Position numbers and translations under genes: made by a program
Notes under the pieces: model-generated
The model's input: only the letters and a program-made list of their open reading frames with translations
What the model was told of the DNA's origin: nothing
The model's database searches: none
Shown: piece after piece, positions 1 through 5,127 of the stretch
How positions within the stretch are numbered: position 1 is the first letter of the stretch
Layout: each line of letters opens with the position of its first letter
NCBI GenBank assembly: GCA_013180565.1
Contig: QBUN01000306.1
Span: 1 to 7,511, forward strand
Length of the DNA stretch: 7,511 nucleotides
Reading direction: 5' to 3'
From: Candidatus Methanophaga sp. GoMg3.2
GTDB taxonomy: Archaea; Halobacteriota; Syntropharchaeia; Alkanophagales; Methanospirareceae

Positions 1-349
1 GTTCCTTCAGCCCTTTCACATTCGGCTTGTTATAATAAGGCGTGATCACGAGGCAAGCGTCAGCGCCCACATCCTCTGCATATTTCGTTAGTACTATCGC
101 CTCCTTTGTGTTATTCGAGCCAGACCCTGCTATCACAGGTACCGTCGAGCAGTCCACTACCACCTCTACCAAACGCTTATGCTCATCATGAGAAAGTGTC
201 GCGGATTCACCGGTCGTACCACACGGTACTATCCCGGCTACACCACCTTCTATTGCGTATTCCACAAGCCGCCTTAAACCGTCCTCATCCACTTCGTCAT
301 CCTTTGTGAACGGCGTTATAAGCGCCGGATATACACCTTCTATTTTCAC
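1..349 (-). CDS. dapA: 4-hydroxy-tetrahydrodipicolinate synthase, N-terminal part (cut by window edge)
   Basis: The first 116 residues of a DapA/NAL-superfamily (beta/alpha)8 aldolase are present. The enzyme condenses pyruvate with aspartate semialdehyde in lysine (diaminopimelate) synthesis in the cytoplasm. Visible family blocks are the start [10 protein letters not shown] (residues 5-14), the pyruvate-carboxylate-binding loop PCGTTGES (42-49), the [11 protein letters not shown] block (74-84) and the TPYYNKP block (103-109), which carries the conserved catalytic tyrosine. The Schiff-base lysine lies beyond the edge. The start is GTG at 349-347: the homology begins right there, and the GTG overlaps the TGA stop of rps17e as GTGA, implying translational coupling. 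A GGAG lies about 12 nt upstream, inside rps17e. It is the last visible gene of the rps15 unit. Other members of the superfamily (KDG aldolase, N-acetylneuraminate lyase) cannot be fully excluded from half a protein, but the sequence reads best as DapA. Confidence 0.9.
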   Translation of the reverse strand, partial: MKIEGVYPALITPFTKDDEVDEDGLRRLVEYAIEGGVAGIVPCGTTGESATLSHDEHKRLVEVVVDCSTVPVIAGSGSNNTKEAIVLTKYAEDVGADACLVITPYYNKPNVKGLKE

Positions 350-537
350 TGCTTCGACTCTCTCCTCTTCTTGTGTGTTATGTATCCCGCTATTCTATTC
401 TGTACCCCTTTGCCCTTTACGTTTGTATACTCCTTCACTATCTTCTTATTCATGTCAAAGTCATCAGAGACGTCCGGGACGTCCCTCAGTAATTGTTTCC
501 CTAATCTCTTTACATATGTAGGTTTAACTGCGCCCAC
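346..537 (-). CDS. rps17e: Small-subunit ribosomal protein eS17 (S17e)
   Basis: This 63-residue protein has the usual length of archaeal S17e. It is a small 30S-subunit protein shared by archaea and eukaryotes and absent from bacteria. The N-terminus reads [17 protein letters not shown], then a [19 protein letters not shown] stretch and the conserved RNRIAGYxT-like block ([14 protein letters not shown], residues 46-59), followed by a basic tail. The initiator is GTG at 537-535, chosen because the family signature begins immediately after it. It lies 2 nt past the TAA stop of the preceding membrane-protein gene, with purine-rich GGAGAGGGGG upstream (about 8-18 nt away) as ribosome binding site. 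The stop overlaps the GTG start of dapA. The protein is very probably co-expressed with rps15, the membrane protein and dapA. Confidence 0.93.
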   Translation of the reverse strand: MGAVKPTYVKRLGKQLLRDVPDVSDDFDMNKKIVKEYTNVKGKGVQNRIAGYITHKKRRESKQ

Positions 538-539
538 TG

Positions 540-773
540 TTAATCCCCCTCTCCTTTTTCACTTTCTTCACTTATATCCTCTATCTCTTCACCCTTATCT
601 CTCACATCGCTCACACCGATCATCAGAAATACCGCACCGACTAAGAGCACAATGATTGGAATAGCACCTAATATAAGTATTATCAGCGCATTTCTAAAGT
701 ATGGAATAACTAATATACCTATTCCCACTATTACTAATACTACCCCTGCCAATATCTCTCCAAATCCTTTCAT
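540..773 (-). CDS. Small two-helix membrane protein of unknown function
   Basis: I do not recognise the family of this 77-residue protein. Two strongly hydrophobic segments (about residues 8-25 and 29-53, rich in Ile, Val, Leu and Gly) are joined by a short polar turn (PYFRN). A very acidic tail follows (residues 56-77, mostly Asp, Glu, Ser and Lys). It is probably a small integral membrane protein with the charged tail outside the bilayer. The ATG at 773-771 is the only usable start in frame after the upstream stop. It sits between rps15 (21 nt upstream) and rps17e (2 nt downstream), so it is clearly transcribed with ribosomal genes, although nothing in its sequence suggests a ribosomal role. 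The strong Shine-Dalgarno GGAGGAGGTG at 794-785 is unusually far (11 nt) from this ATG and closer to another ATG at 781-779, which opens only a three-codon frame. Confidence 0.75.
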   Translation of the reverse strand: MKGFGEILAGVVLVIVGIGILVIPYFRNALIILILGAIPIIVLLVGAVFLMIGVSDVRDKGEEIEDISEESEKGEGD

Positions 774-784
774 TTTTTCATTCG

Positions 785-794
785 CACCTCCTCC
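785..794 (-). promoter_or_regulatory. Strong Shine-Dalgarno with a three-codon leader ORF
   Basis: On the minus strand GGAGGAGGTG directly follows the rps15 stop. The first ATG after it, at 781-779, opens ATG-AAA-AAA-TGA. Its stop overlaps the ATG of the 77-residue membrane protein (773-771) as ATGA. Ribosomes loaded here could start on the mini-ORF and reinitiate, or use the second ATG directly. The sequence shows the arrangement only; any regulatory effect is inference. Confidence 0.55.
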
Positions 795-1265
795 CTATTT
801 CCGCATAATGAATTCGGCAATTTCCGGCTTATACCGCCATTCCTCTGGTAAGACCTTCTCCCTTCGGTAATACTTCACAAGCCGTCTTATCTTCGATTCG
901 GTTAAGTGCAACGATCTTTTATTATGCACATCTTTCTTATTCACCTCTACATGCTTTCGTACCCGAAGCGCTTTTCGCATCAAATTCAGTAGGTCTTCCG
1001 GTATCTCACCCGCGATATTCTTACCCTTTAGTATCGCCGTTATTTTCTCCCCTGTAACCAGTACAACACTCGGCACACCGTAGCTATCCCTTAGTACTGT
1101 TCCTATTTCACTTGTTGTAACCCCTCGCTCATATAGCTCAACTACCTTTCTCTCTACTTCTTCTGCGGTCATCTCTACCCATTCGGGCACTGTTTCCATA
1201 AGCCTGAAGCTAAACGGCCTCGTCGAGCCTGATCTTCCACGCCTCCTTGCATACATTCTTGCCAT
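795..1265 (-). CDS. rps15: Small-subunit ribosomal protein uS15 (S15p/S13e)
   Basis: This 156-residue protein is the usual length for archaeal S15, longer than the roughly 89-residue bacterial form because of an N-terminal extension. The archaeal start block [17 protein letters not shown] is followed by a helical region with [16 protein letters not shown] (about residues 52-67). The S15 core then includes [18 protein letters not shown], the [11 protein letters not shown] block (about 108-118) and [13 protein letters not shown] (about 123-135), which contact 16S rRNA helices in the 30S platform. The start is ATG at 1265-1263, preceded by AGGTGA at 1280-1275 with 9 nt spacing. It is the first gene of the unit that continues with the membrane protein, rps17e and dapA. 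A TATA-like box lies in the 3' end of the upstream reductase gene. Confidence 0.96.
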   Translation of the reverse strand: MARMYARRRGRSGSTRPFSFRLMETVPEWVEMTAEEVERKVVELYERGVTTSEIGTVLRDSYGVPSVVLVTGEKITAILKGKNIAGEIPEDLLNLMRKALRVRKHVEVNKKDVHNKRSLHLTESKIRRLVKYYRREKVLPEEWRYKPEIAEFIMRK

Positions 1266-1322
1266 TATCTTCGTTCACCTAAAGCCTTCTATTCTATTTG
1301 CCTTTGCCTGATTATCTTATCG

Positions 1323-2543
1323 TCACTTGGTATATAAATATTTTATGATGTTCTTTGCCATCAACTTGATAAGGCAGGGATTCTTTAAAAATTCATGAAA
1401 TACAATAGAGGGGTAGTCAATATCACCCTTCTCTTGTATCTGTTGCAGTAGCGCCTCCTGTGACAACGTCTGTAAAATCGTATCGAAGTCCTTGTCGCTA
1501 AGTATACACCTTAACCGGTGAACCTTCACCCCAAACGCAATTTCCTTGCCTATTTCCTTTTGCCATCGTCTTTCGTACGCAGTCAACATCTTCAGATCCC
1601 CTGTCAAGGACGCTTTTGCCGCTATCTCTCCGGCCATCTTACCACATTTCATACCGTAATACACGCCGCCGCCAGTGACTGGTTTGACCTGAGCCGCAGC
1701 ATCACCAACCAATAATATCCCTTTATCCACCCGTACAGTTTGTCCTCGCTTTCGGACTCCAACCGGGATAGTCCCCGCGGTAAATTTTGAACTGGCGCCT
1801 TTGTATCGCTTCGCTATGATGGGGTGCTCAGCCAAATTCCTTTTTAAGTATAGCAAAGGGTTTGACTGTGCTGAAAACCGCTTGTCTATGCATAGCCCAA
1901 TACGAGCGATGTTTTCCGCTCCAAGCGGAATAGCCCAAGCGAAAAAGCCCGGGGCAATAGTGTTACCCACGAAGATCTCTGCAAAATCTGCAAAAGCATC
2001 TTCGGTTTTATATACCCCTTCTACTTGCACGCAGTTCAGAAAGCTTTTTGCGACACGAAGCCCGGCCATTTTAGCCACTTTGCTCTTCACACCATCGGCG
2101 CCAATAACTACTCTTGCGCTTATTTCTTCTTTACCGTTCGCCGTGCTTATCCGTAGCTTTGTCTCTCCTGCCCCCTTCGTCACACTTTTAACCCTACGCC
2201 TCAAAATAATCTCAGCACCTTCTTTCTGCGCCTCTTGTGCCAGTACATTATCAAAAATATCGCGCCTAATAGCAAAAGCGTTCTTATCCGGTGATTCTAT
2301 CATTAATTCCTGGGACGGCGAACGAACAATAGCGCCTTTTATTTCGCAGTTTATGAATGATTTATCCTTTGTTTCGCTCTCTTCTATTGCTCTTTTACTT
2401 ATAAGTCCTGCACATTGAACGGGCTTACCTATTTCCGTATCCGCCTCAATAATAAGTGTAGAAGCCCCCGTCTTTGCTGCATATTTCGCAGCCATGCAGC
2501 CCGCAGGCCCACCACCTACCACAACAACATCGTATTCGAGCAT
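1323..2543 (-). CDS. Geranylgeranyl reductase family flavoprotein (archaeol lipid saturation)
   Basis: This FAD-dependent oxidoreductase of the digeranylgeranylglycerophospholipid reductase family saturates the isoprenoid double bonds of archaeal membrane lipids. From the chosen ATG it has 406 residues. The Rossmann motif VVGGGPAGCMAA comes about 8 residues in. The family block KPVQCAGLIS follows, with the conserved cysteine of the active-site PxxCAG signature. Further along are VIGADGVKSKVAK, PGFFAWAIP (the substrate-pocket PxYxWxFP-like motif) and the second FAD motif LLVGDAAAQVKP followed by TGGGVYYGMKCG. The frame also opens at TTG 2561, but that start would add a short hydrophobic stretch (LLCLLT) not expected in the family. 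The ATG at 2543-2541 puts the Rossmann fold at the usual distance from the start. No good Shine-Dalgarno precedes it, and the A/T-rich box at 2566-2574 would fit a leaderless transcript. It is divergent from rpl24. Paralogues with other isoprenoid substrates exist, so exact specificity is uncertain. Confidence 0.9.
   Translation of the reverse strand: MLEYDVVVVGGGPAGCMAAKYAAKTGASTLIIEADTEIGKPVQCAGLISKRAIEESETKDKSFINCEIKGAIVRSPSQELMIESPDKNAFAIRRDIFDNVLAQEAQKEGAEIILRRRVKSVTKGAGETKLRISTANGKEEISARVVIGADGVKSKVAKMAGLRVAKSFLNCVQVEGVYKTEDAFADFAEIFVGNTIAPGFFAWAIPLGAENIARIGLCIDKRFSAQSNPLLYLKRNLAEHPIIAKRYKGASSKFTAGTIPVGVRKRGQTVRVDKGILLVGDAAAQVKPVTGGGVYYGMKCGKMAGEIAAKASLTGDLKMLTAYERRWQKEIGKEIAFGVKVHRLRCILSDKDFDTILQTLSQEALLQQIQEKGDIDYPSIVFHEFLKNPCLIKLMAKNIIKYLYTK
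1331..1338 (-). promoter_or_regulatory. Candidate TATA box of the rps15 unit
   Basis: TTTATATA on the minus strand lies about 66 nt upstream of the rps15 start. With the usual archaeal spacing it would give a start site near 1305-1310 and a leader of about 40 nt that includes the AGGTGA ribosome binding site. It lies inside the last codons of the reductase gene (…KYLYTK), so coding constraint could also explain it. This is a motif match only. Confidence 0.45.
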
Positions 2544-2563
2544 AGTTAATAGACATAACAAAT

Positions 2564-2576
2564 CCTTTTTATTTGG
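2564..2576. promoter_or_regulatory. Divergent promoter region between reductase and rpl24
   Basis: CCTTTTTATTTGG is A/T-rich and flanked by CC/GG, so it reads as a TATA-like box on either strand. On the minus strand (CCAAATAAAAAGG) it sits about 25-30 nt before the reductase ATG at 2543, the spacing of a leaderless archaeal mRNA. On the plus strand it lies about 45-55 nt before the rpl24 start. An alternative plus-strand box, TTATAGAG, lies near 2592-2599. Motif inspection only. Confidence 0.35.
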
Positions 2577-2619
2577 TAATGTTAATAAGAGTTATAGAGT
2601 AGAAGATAGTTAAGGATGG

Positions 2620-2988
2620 ATGATGAGAATGAAAGCTAAGATGTCTAAGCAACCGAGGAAACAAAGGAAAGCAAGATATAATGCACCTTTGCATATACGA
2701 CATAAGTACATGAGTGCAGCTCTTTCACAGGATCTGCGAGGTAAATATGGGAAAAGGAGTTTCCCGCTGAGGAAAGGCGATACGGTACTGGTAATGCGGG
2801 GCGATAGCAGAGGTAAAGAAGGCAAAGTGAGAACAGTAGACCTGAAGCGGGAGAGTATAACGGTGGAAGGCGTTGTTATTTCAAGGTCAGATTTATCCGA
2901 AGTGCCTCGACCAATGCATCCCTCGAATGTTATGATAACAAAGATAGAACTGAAGGATAAGCAAAGAGGAAGTGCATTGAGTAGGTAG
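2620..2988 (+). CDS. rpl24: Large-subunit ribosomal protein uL24 (L24p/L26e)
   Basis: This archaeal-type uL24 binds 23S rRNA early in 50S assembly near the exit tunnel. The N-terminal family block [17 protein letters not shown] (residues 9-25) comes first. A KOW motif follows (about 48-75: [22 protein letters not shown]), then the archaeal/eukaryal [21 protein letters not shown] segment (about 94-114). In-frame ATGs occur at 2620, 2623, 2629 and 2641. AGGA at 2613-2616 favours 2620 or 2623, while homology proper starts at about 2641, so the first 7 residues are uncertain. It is the only plus-strand intact gene here and stands alone, divergent from the reductase and convergent with the HD-domain gene. 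In most archaea this gene sits between rpl14 and rps4e in the large ribosomal cluster, so the location is unusual. No frameshift or missing block is seen, so it looks functional. Confidence 0.95.
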   Translation: MMRMKAKMSKQPRKQRKARYNAPLHIRHKYMSAALSQDLRGKYGKRSFPLRKGDTVLVMRGDSRGKEGKVRTVDLKRESITVEGVVISRSDLSEVPRPMHPSNVMITKIELKDKQRGSALSR

Positions 2989-3009
2989 TGGGCTGAATAC
3001 AGTTAGAGG

Positions 3010-3021
3010 TTTTTATATTTT
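3010..3021 (+). terminator. Candidate T-rich terminator after rpl24
   Basis: TTTTTATATTTT about 20 nt after the rpl24 stop resembles the oligo-T tracts at which archaeal RNA polymerase terminates. It lies in the 47-nt gap between the convergent rpl24 and HD-domain genes. There is no convincing GC-rich hairpin. Confidence 0.45.
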
Positions 3022-3035
3022 AGTATTAACCTATA

Positions 3036-3572
3036 CTATATATGCACGCTTAGCCCAGTTACTTCCTTATGTAGCGCAGCCACCCGCTTTATAGAGGGAT
3101 GATTTACGCCTAATTTCGCCTTCAAATGTGCTATTTCGTGTTCTATGCTCGTTCTCCTTATCCCGTCAATCAGGTTATCAGCATGCGTAACTATCTTCTC
3201 TTCCATTGTTCTTGGCATGAAATCTACATCTTGGGGCAGCCCCTGTTCTTTTGCTTCGTCTGCGGTTATTCCAGCGCCCACATGCCGCTGTATTATTCTC
3301 ACCACTCGCCCATCCAGCTTTAACGCTTTCGCTACTTCGCCACCAACAAAACCATGGTCTATACCATGTGTGCGACTCCGACCAATATCATGGAGCAAAG
3401 CCCCCCTAAAAATTAACTCTTCGTCTACACGACCATAATAATAACGACACGCGAACTCCAATGCGAGTTCGGAAACTGAAACACAATGTCCGATAACCCG
3501 CTCCTCACATCCGACATCACGCAGTAACTTTATGCACTCGTCTCTTATTACCCTCTTATCTTCTTCTTCCAC
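3036..3572 (-). CDS. HD-domain phosphohydrolase, TIGR00295-like
   Basis: This 178-residue cytoplasmic protein of the HD superfamily (metal-dependent phosphohydrolases) resembles the archaeal TIGR00295/HDIG family, whose substrate is not known to me. Likely metal ligands are visible in order: H29 (VIGHCVSVSELA), the H61-D62 doublet (ALLHDIGRSRTHGIDH, with H73 following), H97 (QRHVGAGIT) and H130/D132 (VTHADNLIDG). All positions of the HD core seem present, so it is probably catalytically active. The start is GTG at 3572-3570, the only start-like codon near the N-terminus. It lies inside the last 25 nt of tfe, which implies translational coupling from that gene, and no clear Shine-Dalgarno precedes it. 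I recall related HD domains associated with the tRNA methylase Trm56 in some archaea, so an RNA- or nucleotide-related role is possible. That is inference. Confidence 0.85.
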   Translation of the reverse strand: MEEEDKRVIRDECIKLLRDVGCEERVIGHCVSVSELALEFACRYYYGRVDEELIFRGALLHDIGRSRTHGIDHGFVGGEVAKALKLDGRVVRIIQRHVGAGITADEAKEQGLPQDVDFMPRTMEEKIVTHADNLIDGIRRTSIEHEIAHLKAKLGVNHPSIKRVAALHKEVTGLSVHI

Positions 3573-4054
3573 TTCTCGATCTTAGCTATATCCGCCTCTA
3601 ACTTTTTTATCAAATCGCCGTTATCAAAAAATTCGAAATGAGTGTTACATTCCTCGCACCAAAAATCCTTCTCTAATGCATCTTCAAACAAAACACGCAG
3701 ACATTTACACTGGTAAAATACCCCGCCACGCTCGTATTCCAATTTAGTACATAATTCCGCCAACTTTACTTCCGCTTCTTCTTCCATTATCTTCGTAACA
3801 TTGTCCTGATTAAAGCACCAGAGATAGGTGATCCAGCCGCTATTATCATCGCGTTCTGTCCGGTATTCCGCTATTCGGTTCTCATATAACCGGTACAGAA
3901 CCTTTCTCACCGCAGTGAGCTTGGTGTCGCTCAGCTTTGCAATTTCCTCGTCTGTTATTTCAGCATCCGGAACATTCGCCATTATCTTCAGACCCTCATC
4001 CCCTACCATCTTCCGAAAATATTCCTTCACTAGGGGATTGTCTGAGTCCAACAT
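3548..4054 (-). CDS. tfe: Transcription initiation factor E, alpha subunit (TFE)
   Basis: This archaeal homologue of TFIIE-alpha binds RNA polymerase with TBP and TFB and helps open promoter DNA. In its 168 residues, an N-terminal winged helix (about 1-85) contains ITDEEIAKLSDTKLTAVRKVLYRLYENR and the characteristic aromatic turn SGWITYLWCF (72-81). A charged linker helix (about 85-108) follows, then a zinc ribbon (about 112-140) and a basic coiled tail ending KIEKWKKKIRG. The ribbon is atypical. Its second knuckle is a normal CEEC (C133, C136), but the first is C116-K-C118, a CxC instead of CxxC. The start is ATG at 4054-4052 with GGTG 6 nt upstream and a TATA-like TTATAATA at 4079-4072. The last 25 nt overlap the HD-domain gene. 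The preceding K+ channel gene ends 94 nt upstream. Confidence 0.92.
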   Translation of the reverse strand: MLDSDNPLVKEYFRKMVGDEGLKIMANVPDAEITDEEIAKLSDTKLTAVRKVLYRLYENRIAEYRTERDDNSGWITYLWCFNQDNVTKIMEEEAEVKLAELCTKLEYERGGVFYQCKCLRVLFEDALEKDFWCEECNTHFEFFDNGDLIKKLEADIAKIEKWKKKIRG

Positions 4055-4071
4055 TTTCTACACCAAATGAT

Positions 4072-4079
4072 TATTATAA
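4072..4079 (-). promoter_or_regulatory. Candidate TATA box of tfe
   Basis: TTATAATA on the minus strand lies about 18-25 nt before the tfe ATG in the 94-nt gap after the channel gene. At usual spacing, transcription would begin at or next to the start codon (near-leaderless), which would exclude the GGTG at 4064-4061. A box further upstream (GTTTATCTTT, about 4088-4097) would keep it. The 94-nt gap suggests tfe and the HD gene form a transcription unit separate from the channel. Confidence 0.4.
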
Positions 4080-4148
4080 GCTTTTGTAAAGATAAACTTT
4101 TACCCGCTTTTCCAAGAAATTCGAAGACCGAAACGAATACGGCAAGTT

Positions 4149-5123
4149 TTAGGATGTAGCTGCTATTATCACCAAATAATCACTTTCCCCTAGCATCGCA
4201 TCCGGCGCGAAATCAAGGATAAATCTACCATTTTGGTATAACGCAATCACCCTTTCATCCTCACTCAGCGACATATCAGACAACTTCATCTTCGCCTCCA
4301 CTTTTATCTGTTTCAGGTCAAATCCTTCAACAGATGTCGTAGCATCCACAATGAAGTTCACAACCACTGGCTCTGTAACCGCATGAGCAAGTAAGCGGCC
4401 ACTTATCTCGGCATAAGATATTATATGGTTTATTCCAGCCCCACGCATCATATCCACATGTTCCTGCGCCTCGCATGTCGCAATGATATTTATATTAGGA
4501 TTCTGTTTCCGGACCGCGAGCGCAACCATTATTGTCTCAGAATCGTCCTCCAGAGGAATCATCAGCGTCTTCGCTTCTTTTATGTTGCATCTATTCAGAG
4601 TCTCACTCTTTGTCGGATCGCCACAAATATGGTGTATCTCTTCTGCATTCAGCGCGGCATGATCCAATTCACTACCCACCACTAAGAACTCCTCATCTGC
4701 ATGCCTTAGCTCTTTTATCGCCTCTTCTGCTTTGGCATTCCAGCCCACAATAATCGTATGTCGCTTCATCTTCACCGCTCCGGACCCAAATAATACATCT
4801 ATTTGATTCTTAGTAGAAAAAGCTATGAGCTGTTCGAGTACATACGCAATAGTACCTATACCACCTAATGCAACCAGTACAAATATGATCCGGCCACCCA
4901 CTGTTATTGGTTTAATATCGCCATAGCCCACTGTCGTAATCGTCACGAGCACCCAGTAAAGAGCATCCCCCAGGTTTAATTCCTCAATACTGCCTCTTTC
5001 AAAATAGTAAAATGCTATGGTGCCGAATATGACCACACCAAAGAGCAGAGCTAGTATACGAATCTTTTCTATGTACTCTTCTAAGTTCTTAGCTTTTAAC
5101 TTTTTTATCAGCCAAAGAAGCAT
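4149..5123 (-). CDS. MthK-like two-helix potassium channel with RCK (TrkA-N/TrkA-C) domains
   Basis: This 324-residue membrane K+ channel subunit would form a tetrameric pore gated by a cytoplasmic RCK ring. TM1 is about 22-41, a pore helix with selectivity filter TVGYGD follows (64-69), and TM2 is about 78-101. The RCK N-lobe (about 119-245) opens HTIIVGWNAKAEEAI, the degenerate Rossmann loop also seen in MthK (CGW), and carries CGDPTKSETLNRCNIKEA, LEDDSET and ISGRLLAHAV. The C-lobe spans about 255-324. By my recollection of MthK Ca2+ ligands (D184, E210, E212), the equivalents here are P190, T216 and E218, so that site is largely lost. A second start for a free RCK subunit may exist at M119. 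The ATG at 5123-5121 has AGGGAG about 10 nt upstream and lies 4 nt after the stop of the spermidine-synthase-like gene, so the two are probably one operon. Confidence 0.92.
   Translation of the reverse strand: MLLWLIKKLKAKNLEEYIEKIRILALLFGVVIFGTIAFYYFERGSIEELNLGDALYWVLVTITTVGYGDIKPITVGGRIIFVLVALGGIGTIAYVLEQLIAFSTKNQIDVLFGSGAVKMKRHTIIVGWNAKAEEAIKELRHADEEFLVVGSELDHAALNAEEIHHICGDPTKSETLNRCNIKEAKTLMIPLEDDSETIMVALAVRKQNPNINIIATCEAQEHVDMMRGAGINHIISYAEISGRLLAHAVTEPVVVNFIVDATTSVEGFDLKQIKVEAKMKLSDMSLSEDERVIALYQNGRFILDFAPDAMLGESDYLVIIAATS
4767..4781 (-). promoter_or_regulatory. Internal ribosome binding site and ATG for a soluble RCK subunit
   Basis: Within the channel gene, GGAG (4781-4778) overlaps into GGTGA (4776-4772) and is followed by ATG at 4769-4767 (M119), giving an 8-nt spacing from GGAG. 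M119 lies directly before the RCK domain (MKRHTIIVGW). This matches the position of the internal initiation codon (M107) known in Methanothermobacter MthK, which yields extra RCK subunits for the octameric gating ring. The arrangement is seen; its use here is inference. Confidence 0.55.
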
Positions 5124-5127
5124 TTTT

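Noticed and set aside
106..655. Several short plus-strand open frames
   Set aside because: They are antisense to dapA, rps17e and the membrane protein, all supported by homology or by tight operon spacing, and they show no family signature.
1801..2418. Long plus-strand open frame (205 codons)
   Set aside because: It lies entirely antisense to the geranylgeranyl reductase, whose motifs are unmistakable. The composition (Ser, Ala, Phe-rich) is typical of a shadow frame.
2544..2561. TTG start of the reductase at 2561
   Set aside because: It would add a hydrophobic six-residue lead not expected in the family and has AGGAT only 2 nt away. ATG 2543 gives a normal N-terminus.
4055..4148. Possible tRNA or small RNA in the gap before tfe
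   Set aside because: No cloverleaf, no GG-TTCGA-type T-loop and no strong hairpin could be found; the content is explained by a promoter.
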